Notes: a model not told the origin generated them from the sequence alone. A stretch of DNA of 64,000 nucleotides from Qipengyuania pacifica (GCF_019857205.1 NZ_JAHWXO010000002.1:1-64000), one strand, 5' to 3'. Shown: positions 53,688-63,731, counted from the first letter of the stretch. Translations and numbers: made by a program.

Positions 53688-54376
53688 GGAAACCCCACGA
53701 AGCGTGCCGCTTCGTTGACTGGCTTGCGCTCGCTGACGACCGCATTGGCTGGAAAACTCTCGTCGGGCCAACCCAGCGCCACTGCTTTCATGATTACCTG
53801 CTCCTTTGGAATGCCCGCATGTTCGCGAACCACCGGGCTTTGCATGATGCCCTGCGAATTGATTACGCAGCCGAGGCCGCGGCTCCATGCCGCGTTGACC
53901 AGTGCGGTCGTTACGGCTCCGCAATCGAAGGGCGTGTCATCGCTTCCCGACAGTTCGCGATCATAGGCCACGATTACGCAGACCGGCGCATCGAACTGGC
54001 GAAAACCGCGCAACACCCAATCCTGCCGCTTTTCCTTATCGTCCCGTTCGATGCCCATCGCTCCGAACAATTGCTTGGCAACCCCGATCTGGCGTTCGCG
54101 ATGAACGCCTGCAAAAGGCTCTCCGCGCCGGAATTCGCGGCTGTCGGGCTCTCCGGCGAGAATCCGTTCCGTATTGCCTTTACGAATGCGGTCGAGAGGT
54201 TCGCCCGTGATGACATGGAAATGCCACGGCTGCGTATTCATGGATGTCGGTGAACGCATGGCCAAGGTCAGCACCTCTTCGATTATCGCCCGAGGCACCG
54301 GTTTGTCGAGGTAACCCCGGATCGAACGGCGGCTCATCACCACCTCTTCGTACGTCATATCCGGATTGCCGCTCAT
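53684..54376 (-). CDS. Nitroreductase family protein
   Basis: 230 residues. FMN-binding R-R-S-I-R-G-Y near the N-terminus, S-P-T-S-M-N-T-Q-P-W-H-F and a late A-L-G-W-P-D. These flavoenzymes reduce nitro groups, quinones or enones with NAD(P)H; the natural substrate is unknown. It differs from the RutE-like member at 28730. The stop overlaps the MBL-like gene start. Confidence 0.9.
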   Translation of the reverse strand: MSGNPDMTYEEVVMSRRSIRGYLDKPVPRAIIEEVLTLAMRSPTSMNTQPWHFHVITGEPLDRIRKGNTERILAGEPDSREFRRGEPFAGVHRERQIGVAKQLFGAMGIERDDKEKRQDWVLRGFRQFDAPVCVIVAYDRELSGSDDTPFDCGAVTTALVNAAWSRGLGCVINSQGIMQSPVVREHAGIPKEQVIMKAVALGWPDESFPANAVVSERKPVNEAARFVGFP

Positions 54377-54438
54377 CCATATTCTCCCAAGTCTGTTCGT
54401 AGCAGGGTTAGCGCTGCGAATCGAAGGCGCAAAATCCG

Positions 54439-55629
54439 CTACGGCCTGGTGGGCAGGCAGGTGCCAACGTCGGGCGCAGGGAAGGTGCGGCAGTCGAAGA
54501 AGATCGCTTCTGCCGCGCTCGCGCTTGCCGAAACAAAGCTGAAGCGCACGCTTCGGCGGGCTTCTTCAGTCAGTGGCAGTTTGGCTGGAATGTTGTTCGC
54601 ATCGCTCCATCCTTGCACGCGGCAGTACCCTTCGCTCCCACACAGCGCCCGTGCCTTGTCGACCAGCGCCGCTGGCGCGTCAGAAGGTGATACGAGCACG
54701 AAATGTATTCCCGCGCCTGGCGAAGACGGTGTTGCGTCGCCCCCTTCGGTGGTTTGGTTTACCAGCTCGGTCGTGATGCTACGCACCGCTTCGCCGCCCT
54801 GCATGAGGGTGGGGAGCGGGTTGGCCGTTGCCACGGTCAGTGCCGTTTCCTGCAAGCGCAGCGGATCCGGTTCTCCTCCGCCATAACGAGCGGAGAGTGC
54901 ATTGCGCGTGCCCCAGAAACCGCGCCAGCGGAAGAAGATATGGGGGCCGACCTGCGCAACCTTGTCGAGCTTGTCGCTCCACCATGGATAGACGTAATTC
55001 GCGTGAAAGTGGGTGGCGTTGCCGACAGTCGCATCGATAGCGCCGGCGAGCATTTCGTCCGCCCGTGCCCGGGCTGCCCGCCAGGCTGCATCGGAATAGC
55101 GACGCGCCAGCGACCCATCACAGGTGAAGCTGAACTGGCAACCGGTCGGTCGCTGCGAGCCTTCGAAGACCACGCCGCAGACTGTTTTGGCGAATGCAGG
55201 ATGGCGAACGCGATTGAGTATGACCTGCATCACCGCGCGTTGATCACCGTCGCCGCCGCCTGCTTCGGCCATTCCGGCGAGAGCCAGACAGTCGCGTGCA
55301 CGTGCCCGATCCGCGCTGCTTCCGCGAAACGAAAACGGAGTAGCCTTGCCCGGTCCCGCCTCTGCGAACCCGACTGCCGCGTTACGGGCCTGTGCATCGT
55401 CTGCGGCAAGCTGGGAGAGGATCACCGTGTCTTCGCCCGTGGCGGGAAGATCTGGTACGGCAGGAAGGGGAAGGACCTGCTCCACCGCGGCCTCCCGATC
55501 ATGAACGGGAGAGTGGGGCGTCTGGTGGAAAAGGCCAAGGAACAGGAAGGGCAGCAGCAGAAGGCCGACCAACGCCAGCGCCGGAGCAAAATCGCGTTTC
55601 GATCGCGTGCCAGGGCCGTTGCCATTCAT
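54439..55629 (-). CDS. SleB-type cell wall hydrolase
   Basis: 396 residues. A single membrane segment (about 14-32) anchors it. The hydrolase domain (SleB/Hydrolase_2) spans about 105-225: A-R-D-C-L-A-L-A-G-M-A-E-A (catalytic Glu), Q-R-A-V-M-Q-V-I-L-N-R-V and Q-F-S-F-T-C-D-G. These enzymes cut peptidoglycan glycan strands. The C-terminal 150 residues have no recognised domain and contain two cysteine-bearing segments. It is single-standing; 62 nt precede the nitroreductase gene downstream. Confidence 0.9.
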   Translation of the reverse strand: MNGNGPGTRSKRDFAPALALVGLLLLPFLFLGLFHQTPHSPVHDREAAVEQVLPLPAVPDLPATGEDTVILSQLAADDAQARNAAVGFAEAGPGKATPFSFRGSSADRARARDCLALAGMAEAGGGDGDQRAVMQVILNRVRHPAFAKTVCGVVFEGSQRPTGCQFSFTCDGSLARRYSDAAWRAARARADEMLAGAIDATVGNATHFHANYVYPWWSDKLDKVAQVGPHIFFRWRGFWGTRNALSARYGGGEPDPLRLQETALTVATANPLPTLMQGGEAVRSITTELVNQTTEGGDATPSSPGAGIHFVLVSPSDAPAALVDKARALCGSEGYCRVQGWSDANNIPAKLPLTEEARRSVRFSFVSASASAAEAIFFDCRTFPAPDVGTCLPTRP

Positions 55630-55666
55630 CAGGGCTATTTAAGCCGGTTTTTTCCCGCTTCCAGCG

Positions 55667-56524
55667 TCAGGCTTCGAAATAGGGTCTGTCGCCTGCGATC
55701 GTCACGCGTTCCATCACCCGCCGCGCAGGGAAATAATCGCTGGCGGCAAAATGCTGGCAGGCGCGGTTATCCCAGAAAGCGATCGAACCAGCATGCCAGC
55801 GAAAGCGGCATTGAATTTCCGCATCGCGCGCCGTGGCGAACAGGTGATCGAGTAGCCACCGACTTTCGGCCTCGTCCAGCCCATCGATGTGGGATGTGAA
55901 GGCGGTGTTGACGTAAATCGCCCGTTCGCCTGTCTCGGGATGCGTGCGGATGACAGGGTGGCGCGTGGGTGGATATTGATCGTGCAGTTCTTCCGGTCGC
56001 TTGCCGAGCCGACGGGCAAAAACGCGAGCAATGTCGTGAACGGCGGTGAGACCTTCGCAGAAACGCTTCATCTGATCGGACAGCCGTTCGTACGCCATAT
56101 GCATGTTCGCGAAGAGCGTGTCGCCGCCACATTCCGGCACTTCGCGCGCAAGCAGGATCGATCCGAGCGATGGTTCTTCGCGCCAGGTGACATCGGAATG
56201 CCAGGCATTTTCCTGACCGCGGCTCTTGGGTCCGTGTTCGATCCGCAGCACTTCGGGATCGGGCTGATCCTTAGGCGTCGCCGGGTGGATTTCGAGTTTT
56301 CCAAAGTGGCGCGCAAAAGCGATATGCTGCGCCGTGGTGAGATCCTGATCGCGGAAGAAGATGACACCATGTTTGAGAAGGGCCGCCCGGATCTGCGGTA
56401 TCCGATCACCGATATCCATCGACCCCAGGTCGATGCCCAGAATTTCGGCCCCAATGGCAGGGGTCATCGGCCTGATGTCGAGCGTGCCGGTATCGAGCGT
56501 CGTGCGGTCGAAGGTAGTCGCCAT
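55667..56524 (-). CDS. TauD/TfdA-family Fe(II)/2-oxoglutarate dioxygenase
   Basis: 285 residues with a strong GAGGAGAG site before the ATG. Iron ligands: His and Asp in A-W-H-S-D-V-T-W, and the distal His in N-R-A-C-Q-H-F-A. The C-terminal R-R-V-M-E-R-V-T holds the 2-oxoglutarate-binding Arg. The best-known member frees sulfite from taurine; no sulfonate transporter or regulator is next to it, so the substrate is open. Confidence 0.92.
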   Translation of the reverse strand: MATTFDRTTLDTGTLDIRPMTPAIGAEILGIDLGSMDIGDRIPQIRAALLKHGVIFFRDQDLTTAQHIAFARHFGKLEIHPATPKDQPDPEVLRIEHGPKSRGQENAWHSDVTWREEPSLGSILLAREVPECGGDTLFANMHMAYERLSDQMKRFCEGLTAVHDIARVFARRLGKRPEELHDQYPPTRHPVIRTHPETGERAIYVNTAFTSHIDGLDEAESRWLLDHLFATARDAEIQCRFRWHAGSIAFWDNRACQHFAASDYFPARRVMERVTIAGDRPYFEA

Positions 56525-56580
56525 TTATCTCTCTCCTCGAGGCGTAGCATGCCACAAGGGGAGGAGAACTGGCTAGAGGG

Positions 56581-56859
56581 TCATGCGTCGACGAACTTGC
56601 GCGCGCTTTCGCGCCGGTGCGGGCAGCCGGGCCAGCAGCACGGGCGCTTTTTCCCCTCAAGGATTTCCTCGTGCAGCCGCTCGCGACGCTTCTCGCGCGT
56701 AGCCTCCTGCTTGGCGAACAGGGTCCAGCAGATCCATTCATTTCTGGCGAGCGGGGACAGCGCTTCCCATTTCGCCGACAGCGAAGCATCGCCATCAAGC
56801 ATAGCTTTAAGTTCTGGGGTGAGCTGGTGGCGAAAGTCGGGGTCGGCTGCCTTTGCCAC
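56581..56859 (-). CDS. YdeI/OmpD-associated-family small protein
   Basis: 92 residues from GTG 56859. Contains L-x-P-x-x-R-N-E-W-I-C-W, K-R-x-R-R-x-x-R-L-H-E-E-I-L-E-G-K-K-R-P-C-C-W-P-G-C-P-H, matching the C-terminal helical domain of YdeI/OmpD-associated proteins. The C-C-W-P-G-C cluster plus His might bind metal. It starts 6 nt after hemA and is presumably co-transcribed. Function not established. Confidence 0.78.
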   Translation of the reverse strand: MAKAADPDFRHQLTPELKAMLDGDASLSAKWEALSPLARNEWICWTLFAKQEATREKRRERLHEEILEGKKRPCCWPGCPHRRESARKFVDA

Positions 56860-56865
56860 GCCGCT

Positions 56866-58086
56866 TCAGGCCGCTTTGGCCAGTTCCATATCCATCCGGT
56901 CCCAGATCTCTACCAGGGCAGAGACGAGGTCGTCCATCATGGCCGGAGTGTGCGCCGGGCCGGGCGTGAAGCGAAGCCGTTCCGTGCCGCGCGGTACGGT
57001 CGGGAAATTGATCGGCTGGACGTAGACGCCATATTCGGCGAGCAGGATGTCGCTGATCTTCTTGGCGTGAACCGGATCTCCCACCATCAGCGGGACGATA
57101 TGCGTCACGCTGTCCATAACCGGAAGGCCCGCATCGCGCATTTTCTGCTTGAGCAGTTCGGCGGCGGCCTGCTGACCTTCGCGTTCCTCGCTCGACGCCT
57201 TGAGGTGGCGGACCGATGCCAGCACGCCAGCCACCAGAGCAGGGCTGAGCGATGTGGTGAAAATGAAGCCGGGCGCATAGGACCGGATGCAGTCGACGAT
57301 CTTCTTGTCCGCTGCGATATAGCCGCCCATCACGCCGAACGCCTTGCCTAGCGTGCCTTCGATGATGTCGATACGATGTGCCGCTTCGTCGCGTTCCGAA
57401 ATACCGCCGCCGCGCGGGCCGTACATGCCAACGGCGTGCACTTCGTCGATATAGGTCAGCGCGTTGTATTTTTCCGCAAGGTCGCAGATCGCATGGATCG
57501 GTGCGACGTCGCCATCCATCGAATAAACGCTTTCGAAGGCGATCAGCTTGGGCGTGTCCGCATCTTCGGCAGCCAGCAACTGTTCGAGATGTTCGAGATC
57601 GTTATGGCGGAAGACGCGCTTTTCGCAGCCCGAATTACGGATGCCCGCGATCATGCTGGCATGGTTCAATTCGTCGGAAAAGATCACGCAGCCCGGCAGC
57701 AGCTTCGCCACTGTCGACAGCGTAGCGTCATTGGAAACATAGCCGCTGGTGAACAACAGGGCCGCGTCCTTGCCGTGTAGATCCGAAAGTTCGGCTTCGA
57801 GCTGGACGTGATAATGGGTGTTGCCACCGATATTGCGCGTCCCACCCGAACCGGCGCCGACATCGTGCAGCGCTTCTTCCATGGCCTCGATGACCTTGGG
57901 ATGTTGCCCCATGGCGAGATAGTCGTTCGAGCACCACACGGTGACCGGCTTTGGACCGTTGTGACCAGCAAAACACCGCGCGTTGGGGAAGGCGCCCTTG
58001 TTGCGCAGGATGTCGATAAAGACACGATAGCGGCCTTCCTCATGGAGTCGGGCAATCGCTTCGTCGAAGATCTGGTCGTAGTTCAC
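56866..58086 (-). CDS. hemA: 5-aminolevulinate synthase HemA
   Basis: 406 residues, starting at GTG 58086 (M-N-Y-D-Q-I-F-D). Alpha-oxoamine synthase fold: [35 protein letters not shown] and the PLP lysine in G-T-L-G-K-A-F-G. It condenses glycine and succinyl-CoA to 5-aminolevulinate, the alphaproteobacterial (C4) entry to heme. The YdeI-like gene is downstream in the same unit. Confidence 0.96.
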   Translation of the reverse strand: MNYDQIFDEAIARLHEEGRYRVFIDILRNKGAFPNARCFAGHNGPKPVTVWCSNDYLAMGQHPKVIEAMEEALHDVGAGSGGTRNIGGNTHYHVQLEAELSDLHGKDAALLFTSGYVSNDATLSTVAKLLPGCVIFSDELNHASMIAGIRNSGCEKRVFRHNDLEHLEQLLAAEDADTPKLIAFESVYSMDGDVAPIHAICDLAEKYNALTYIDEVHAVGMYGPRGGGISERDEAAHRIDIIEGTLGKAFGVMGGYIAADKKIVDCIRSYAPGFIFTTSLSPALVAGVLASVRHLKASSEEREGQQAAAELLKQKMRDAGLPVMDSVTHIVPLMVGDPVHAKKISDILLAEYGVYVQPINFPTVPRGTERLRFTPGPAHTPAMMDDLVSALVEIWDRMDMELAKAA

Positions 58087-58229
58087 GGCGTAGTCGCTCG
58101 TATCTGCGCCGCCCTTCCGCGGCTGACTATGCGGCTCGCCCTAATCGAATGCGTTGCAAATCGCCACTGCGATCTTTGCGAACGATTCTCACCTGTCGAA
58201 ACAAGCTCTGCCGGCCGAAACCCGGCTGG

Positions 58230-59024
58230 CTACAGAACTTCGAGGCGACCGAGACCCATTTGCGACAGGGGACCGCGTACCTTCTCGAAGTTTTCCAGAG
58301 AGCCGGTTGTCACGGCCCGGTCCGGTACGGTGCGCGTCATGGGCTGTCCTTCGACCAGTTGGGCGACCCGCCGCGCGATGCCGTGCGCGCCATGTACGAA
58401 TCGGACGCCCGGTCCGAGAGCTTCGCCGAGCTCCTGCTCGAGCAGGGGGAAGTGGGTGCAGGCCAGCACCACCGTATCGATTTCGTTGCCGCGAGCCTGC
58501 AGGACCAGCCCCCGGGCAGCTTCCGCCACGGCAGCGGCGTCCACTTCCTCTCCGCGCAGTTTGGCTTCCGCCAGGGTGACGAGGTCGTTGGCACCGTAAC
58601 GCAGCAATTTCTTGCCGCCGGCGAATTCGCGTTCGAGATCGTCGACATATTTCTGGCGTATCGTCGCCTCGGTACCGAGCAGGCCGAACACGCCCGTCTG
58701 CGTCATGGCGGCAGCTGGCTTGATCGCGGGAACGGTGCCCACGATCGGAGTTTCCAGCACGTCGCGAACCATGCCGAGCGCGATCGTGCTGGCCGTGTTG
58801 CAGGCGATACAGATCAGGCGCGGCTGGTAGCGTTCAGCCATGCGGCCCAGCAGCCCCGCCACGCGGGCGGCGATTTCCGCTTCGCTTTTCGCGCCGTAGG
58901 GCAGGCCAGCCATGTCGGCTGCATAGATGATCGGCGCTTGCGGCAGCAGTGCGCGCAATTCTGCCAACACGGTGAGCCCGCCGACACCGGAATCGAACAA
59001 CAGGATGGGGGATGATGCGTCCAA
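58230..59024 (-). CDS. murI: Glutamate racemase MurI
   Basis: 264 residues from TTG 59024, giving M-D-A-S-S-P-I-L-L-F-D-S-G-V-G-G. Catalytic cysteines are in A-C-N-T-A-S (about residue 74) and A-C-T-H-F-P-L-L (about 190). It makes D-glutamate for peptidoglycan. Divergent from plsY with a 134-nt gap; ribosome site weak. Confidence 0.95.
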   Translation of the reverse strand: MDASSPILLFDSGVGGLTVLAELRALLPQAPIIYAADMAGLPYGAKSEAEIAARVAGLLGRMAERYQPRLICIACNTASTIALGMVRDVLETPIVGTVPAIKPAAAMTQTGVFGLLGTEATIRQKYVDDLEREFAGGKKLLRYGANDLVTLAEAKLRGEEVDAAAVAEAARGLVLQARGNEIDTVVLACTHFPLLEQELGEALGPGVRFVHGAHGIARRVAQLVEGQPMTRTVPDRAVTTGSLENFEKVRGPLSQMGLGRLEVL

Positions 59025-59158
59025 AGCGGATTTTCTTTACGATGCGGGTGTGAAGGTGACGTCAGTCGGGCATTGCCCAAGGCCCGTACTTACTTTTAGA
59101 GCGAGTTCATAGAGAAAGGGCGCAACCGTTCCCGGTTCGTCCATAAGCGGAGTTTCCC

Positions 59159-59746
59159 GTGGAAGCATTATACGCAGCGTTGCTCGGCTACCTGATCGGA
59201 TCCATTCCTTTCGGCCTTTTGCTCACCAAAGCCGCCGGCATGGGGGACGTGCGCAGTATCGGCTCCGGCAATATTGGCGCGACCAACGTACTGAGAACGG
59301 GCAACAAGGGATTGGCGGTAGCCACGCTTGTCCTTGATCTTGCCAAGGGGCTCGCTCCGGTCGTCATCGCGGGGCAGCTCTGGGGCGAAATCGCAATGGC
59401 ATTCGCTGCGGGTGCTGCAGTGCTGGGACACTGTTTCCCCGTGTGGCTAGGGTTCAAAGGCGGCAAGGGCGTCGCCACCAACGCCGGCGTTTCGTTCGGC
59501 CTCGCCTGGCCGATAGGGCTCGCCTATGCTTTCGTATGGCTCAGCGTGCTGGCAATTTTCAGGGTATCTTCGCTTGCCGGTATGGCTGCGGTGGTCGCGG
59601 CCGCCGCTGCCGCACCTTTGTTCGGATACCCGCAGTTCTTTCCGGTTCTCGCCGCAATCGCGGTGGTGATCATCTACCTTCACCGTGCCAATATCACGCG
59701 CCTGATGAAGGGAGATGAACCGAAGGTCGGCGGCAGCAGGAAATGA
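59159..59746 (+). CDS. plsY: Acyl-phosphate:glycerol-3-phosphate acyltransferase PlsY
   Basis: 195 residues from GTG 59159, with CGGAG about 8 nt upstream. Five membrane helices and the three conserved loops: G-S-I-P-F-G, G-S-G-N-I-G-A-T-N and G-H-x-F-P-V-W-L-G-F-K-G-G-K-G-V-A-T. It makes lysophosphatidate from acyl-phosphate, the substrate of PlsC. Overlaps dprA by 4 nt. Confidence 0.96.
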   Translation: MEALYAALLGYLIGSIPFGLLLTKAAGMGDVRSIGSGNIGATNVLRTGNKGLAVATLVLDLAKGLAPVVIAGQLWGEIAMAFAAGAAVLGHCFPVWLGFKGGKGVATNAGVSFGLAWPIGLAYAFVWLSVLAIFRVSSLAGMAAVVAAAAAAPLFGYPQFFPVLAAIAVVIIYLHRANITRLMKGDEPKVGGSRK

Positions 59747-60849
59747 ACGCACCCGCGCATCCGGCGTTATCGCAGGAGGAAGCGTTCGCCCGTATACGCT
59801 TGCTACGTTCTCCCAATATCGGCCCGGTCAGCTATGCCATGCTGCTGCAGCGTTTCGGCGCCGCTACGGAGGCATTGGAAGCGCTGCCCGATCTGGGAAA
59901 ACGCGGCGGGAGACAGTACCGTGCGATACCGGCTGAAAAGGTCGAACGCGAGGTGGAAAGCGTGCGCAAAGGGGGCGCCAAATACCTTTTCCACGATCAG
60001 CCCGGCTATCCCGCATTGCTCCGTGAAATCGAAGGCGCGCCGCCGATCCTGACATGGCGCGGGGAGCTATCTCTTGCCGCCAGACCATGCGTTGCCATCG
60101 TCGGTGCCCGCAACGCCAGTGCGGTGGCGGTCAAGCTGGCACGCGAATTTGCAAAAGGGCTGGCGGAAGCGGGCCTTACAGTCGTTTCGGGTCTTGCCCG
60201 CGGCATCGACGGCGCTGCGCACGAGGGTGCTTTTCCTCACACAATTGGCGTGATCGCCAGCGGCATCGACATTGCCTATCCCCCCCAGCATGCGCAGTTG
60301 CAGGATCGGATCGCTACCGAAGGCCTGTTGCTTGCAGAACAACCGCCGGGCACCGAACCGCGTGGAAGCCACTTCCCCAGCCGAAACCGCATCATTGCCG
60401 GGCTGGCGAGCGGGACGCTGGTGGTGGAAGCGGCGGTAAAATCGGGTAGCCTCATTACAGCTCGATTGGCGGGAGAGGCCGGGCGCGAAGTCATGGCAAT
60501 ACCCGGCAGCCCGCTGGAAGCCCGCAGCCACGGTTGCAACCATCTGATCCGCGAAGGCGCTGTCCTGGTGCAATCTCCGGAAGATGTGACGGAACTGCTC
60601 AGGACTTTCGAGGGCGAGCCGCGCTCGACTTTTCGCGAGCCAGCGCAGGCGTTCGATTACACACGTGATGACCTCGCCGACACTCAACCCGCGGATATCG
60701 AGCAACTGCTGACGACGGCTCCGATCGGGGTCGATGAACTTATCAGGCAATCTGAAACATCTGCAGCAGCAGTGCAGTTGGCGCTACTGGAACTGGAGAT
60801 CGCCGGCAGACTGGAGCGCCATGCCGCAGGGCGGGTCTCGCTCAAATGA
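59743..60849 (+). CDS. dprA: DNA-processing protein DprA
   Basis: 368 residues. N-terminal SAM-like domain, then the Rossmann-like DprA core with I-V-G-A-R-N-A-S, S-G-L-A-R-G-I-D, H-F-P-S-R-N-R-I-I-A-G-L and S-G-S-L-I-T-A-R, and a C-terminal winged-helix segment (about 305-368). It loads RecA on incoming single-stranded DNA during transformation. Start overlaps plsY (ATGA). Confidence 0.95.
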   Translation: MNAPAHPALSQEEAFARIRLLRSPNIGPVSYAMLLQRFGAATEALEALPDLGKRGGRQYRAIPAEKVEREVESVRKGGAKYLFHDQPGYPALLREIEGAPPILTWRGELSLAARPCVAIVGARNASAVAVKLAREFAKGLAEAGLTVVSGLARGIDGAAHEGAFPHTIGVIASGIDIAYPPQHAQLQDRIATEGLLLAEQPPGTEPRGSHFPSRNRIIAGLASGTLVVEAAVKSGSLITARLAGEAGREVMAIPGSPLEARSHGCNHLIREGAVLVQSPEDVTELLRTFEGEPRSTFREPAQAFDYTRDDLADTQPADIEQLLTTAPIGVDELIRQSETSAAAVQLALLELEIAGRLERHAAGRVSLK

Positions 60850-60969
60850 CGTCAGGTAGTTGGCTCCGAACGATCAGGCTTCACCACAATCTTGCTTGAC
60901 GGCTCTTGGGAGCGGTCCCCATTTTCGCGCGTATACGCACATGCACACGTAAGGACTGCCTTCTTCACC

Positions 60970-63549
60970 ATGCAACTGGTCATCGTCGAATCGCCTGCCA
61001 AGGCGAAAACCATCGAGAAATACCTCGGCAAGGACTTCAAGGTTCTCGCTTCCTACGGTCACGTCCGCGACCTGCCGCCCAAGGACGGCAGCGTGCGTCC
61101 GGACGAAGGCTTCGAGATGGACTGGGAGCTTTACCGGGACAAGCAGAGCCGCTTCAAGGAAATCGCCGATAACGCCAAGAAGGCCGATCGGCTGATCCTC
61201 GCGACCGACCCTGACCGCGAGGGCGAAGCTATTTCATGGCACGTGCGCGAGCTGCTGCATAAGCGCAAGGCGCTGCCCAAGGATGTCGAACGCGTCACCT
61301 TCAACGCCATTACCAAGCAGGCGGTGACCGACGCCATGAAGGCGCCGCGCGAACTCGATCAGGATTTGATCGACGCCTACCTAGCGCGCCGCGCGCTTGA
61401 CTATCTGTACGGCTTCACGCTTTCACCCGTGTTGTGGCGCCGCCTGCCGGGCGCGAAAAGCGCGGGCCGCGTGCAATCGGTCGCCCTGCGGCTGATCGTC
61501 GATCGCGAGATCGAGATCGAACAGTTCCGGGCCGACGAATACTGGTCCGTCATCGCCAAGCTGCAGCACGACGGCACGGAATTCGACGCGCGCCTCGTCA
61601 AGTTCGATGGCAAGAAGCTCGAAAAGCTGACGCTGGGCAATGAAGGCAGCGCCATGGCCGCAAAGCAGGCGGTCGAAGGGGCGAACTTCACGGTGGAGGA
61701 GGTCGAGACCAAGCCGTTCAAGCGCAACCCGGCTCCCCCGTTCACCACGTCGACCCTGCAGCAGGAAGCCGCGCGCAAGCTCGGTTTTTCCGCCAGCCAC
61801 ACCATGCGCCTCGCCCAGTCGCTGTATGAAGCCGGGGCTATCACCTACATGCGTACCGACGGTGTCAGCATGGATGGCAGCGCCATTTCGGCGTGCCGAA
61901 AGGCGATTGCCGACCGCTATGGCGGACACGCGCTGCCCGACAGCCCGCGTATGTACAAGACCAAGGCGAAGAACGCCCAGGAAGCGCACGAAGCCATCCG
62001 CCCGACCGATTTCGACCGCGACCGCGCCGGGTCGGGTGACGAGGGCAAGCTGTACGATCTTATTTTCAAGCGTGCGACGGCCAGCCAGATGGCCGCCGCC
62101 AGCCTGGAACGCACGACCGTCACCATGCGCGATCCCACCGGGCAGCACGAATTGCGCGCCACCGGACAGGTTGTGAAATATCCCGGCTTCCTTGCGGTCT
62201 ACCAGGAAGGCCGCGACGATGCGGACGACGATGAGGACGGCCTGCTTCCGACCATATCCAAGGGCGATGCGCCTCTGAAGCGCGGGGTAGAGGCGAACCA
62301 GCACTTCACGCAGCCGCCGCCACGCTTTTCCGAAGCCAGCCTGGTCAAGCGGCTCGAGGAACTCGGCATCGGCCGTCCGTCGACTTACGCCAGCACGATC
62401 CAAACGCTGCGCGATCGCAACTATGTGCGGATGGAGAAAAACCGGTTCTTCGCAGAGGAATCGGGCCGGCTGCTGACGGCGTTTCTCGAACGGTTCTTCG
62501 AACAATACGTCGCCTTCGACTACACCGCTGGCCTGGAGGACGAGCTCGACGTCGTTTCCGACGGCAAGGAAGACTGGAAGAAACTGCTCGAAGCCTTCTG
62601 GCGCGATTTCAAGCCCAAGACCGAAGAGGTGATGGACAAGAAGCCTTCGGAAGTGACCGAAGTGCTCGACGGTTTCCTCGCCGATTACCTGTTCCCCGAA
62701 CGCGCCGACGGCAAGGATCCGCGACATTGCCCGCTGTGCGAAAGCGAAGGCCGCGAAGGCGGACGGCTGGCGCTGCGCGGTGGCCGCTACGGCGCCTTCG
62801 TCGCCTGTGCCAACTATCCGGAATGCAAGTACACGCGCCAGTTCGCCAAGCCCGGCGGCGCGGATGGCGATGACGGTGCTGATGACGGCGTGATGGGCGA
62901 AGACCCCGAAACCGGCCTGCCGGTGGAGCGCAAGAGCGGCCGCTTCGGTCCCTATGTCCAGCTGGGCGAGGGCAAGGAAGCGAAACGTGCGAGCATCCCC
63001 AAGGATCTGGACGATTTCGATCTCGAATGGGCGCTCAAGCTGTTGAGCCTGCCGCGCATCGTCGGCGCGCATCCCGAAACCGGGAAGGAAATCGAAGCCG
63101 CGATAGGACGTTACGGCCCGTATCTTCGCCATGATGGCAAGTATGGCAAGCTGTCGTCGACGCAGGAAGTCTTCGATGTCGGCATGAACCGTGCGGTCGA
63201 TATCCTCGCCCAGGCGGCCGATCGCAAAGGCGGCGGTCGCGGCAAGGCCGAACCCATCAAGACGCTGGGCGAACATCCGACCAGTGGCGGCGAAATGAAG
63301 GTCATGCCGGGACGCTATGGCCCCTATGTGACCGATGGCACGACGAATGCGACGATCCCCAAAGACATGAAACCCGAAGACCTGACCGATGCACAGGCGA
63401 TCGAGCTGATCGACGCGCGGGTCGCCAAGGGGCCGGCGAAAAAGAAGAAGGCCGCTCCGAAAAAGAGGGCCCCGGCCAAAAAGAAGGCTGCGCCCAAGAA
63501 AGCTGCTGCGAAGAAAAAGCCGGCGGCCAAGAAAGCGAAGGCAGACTGA
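60970..63549 (+). CDS. topA: DNA topoisomerase I
   Basis: 859 residues from the ATG at 60970, opening M-Q-L-V-I-V-E-S-P-A-K-A-K-T. Toprim acidic motif D-P-D-R-E-G-E, active-site Tyr in Y-M-R-T-D-G, one recognisable zinc finger (C-P-L-C ... C-A-N-Y-P-E-C) and repeated G-R-Y/F-G-P-Y-V modules. The tail after about 825 is nearly all Lys, Ala and Pro and probably binds DNA. It relaxes negative supercoils. The TGATG at its end couples it to the next small gene. Upstream codons to 60892 are open but poor. Confidence 0.96.
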   Translation: MQLVIVESPAKAKTIEKYLGKDFKVLASYGHVRDLPPKDGSVRPDEGFEMDWELYRDKQSRFKEIADNAKKADRLILATDPDREGEAISWHVRELLHKRKALPKDVERVTFNAITKQAVTDAMKAPRELDQDLIDAYLARRALDYLYGFTLSPVLWRRLPGAKSAGRVQSVALRLIVDREIEIEQFRADEYWSVIAKLQHDGTEFDARLVKFDGKKLEKLTLGNEGSAMAAKQAVEGANFTVEEVETKPFKRNPAPPFTTSTLQQEAARKLGFSASHTMRLAQSLYEAGAITYMRTDGVSMDGSAISACRKAIADRYGGHALPDSPRMYKTKAKNAQEAHEAIRPTDFDRDRAGSGDEGKLYDLIFKRATASQMAAASLERTTVTMRDPTGQHELRATGQVVKYPGFLAVYQEGRDDADDDEDGLLPTISKGDAPLKRGVEANQHFTQPPPRFSEASLVKRLEELGIGRPSTYASTIQTLRDRNYVRMEKNRFFAEESGRLLTAFLERFFEQYVAFDYTAGLEDELDVVSDGKEDWKKLLEAFWRDFKPKTEEVMDKKPSEVTEVLDGFLADYLFPERADGKDPRHCPLCESEGREGGRLALRGGRYGAFVACANYPECKYTRQFAKPGGADGDDGADDGVMGEDPETGLPVERKSGRFGPYVQLGEGKEAKRASIPKDLDDFDLEWALKLLSLPRIVGAHPETGKEIEAAIGRYGPYLRHDGKYGKLSSTQEVFDVGMNRAVDILAQAADRKGGGRGKAEPIKTLGEHPTSGGEMKVMPGRYGPYVTDGTTNATIPKDMKPEDLTDAQAIELIDARVAKGPAKKKKAAPKKRAPAKKKAAPKKAAAKKKPAAKKAKAD

Positions 63550-63731
63550 TGGCCAAGGAACGTTTTGAACGCCACAAGCAGCCGTGGAACGGCGAGGAAG
63601 CAGGTCAGCTGCGCACCCTTGCCGCCAAGGGCAAGGGGCTGAAGGAGATCGCCAAGGCGCTCAATCGCAGCGAGGAATCGACCAAGGACTTCGCCAAGAA
63701 GAACAAGATCGACATCGCGAAGAAGCGGTAA
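63549..63731 (+). CDS. Small HTH-like basic protein coupled to topA
   Basis: 60 residues, ATG overlapping the topA stop by 1 nt. The sequence W-N-G-E-E-A-G-Q-L-R-T-L-A, K-G-K-G-L-K-E-I-A-K-A-L-N-R-S and a following basic helix look like the GcrA or SANT-type N-terminal helix-turn-helix. Basic and very soluble. A DNA-binding role near topoisomerase I is plausible but inferred; no family name assigned. Confidence 0.7.
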   Translation: MAKERFERHKQPWNGEEAGQLRTLAAKGKGLKEIAKALNRSEESTKDFAKKNKIDIAKKR

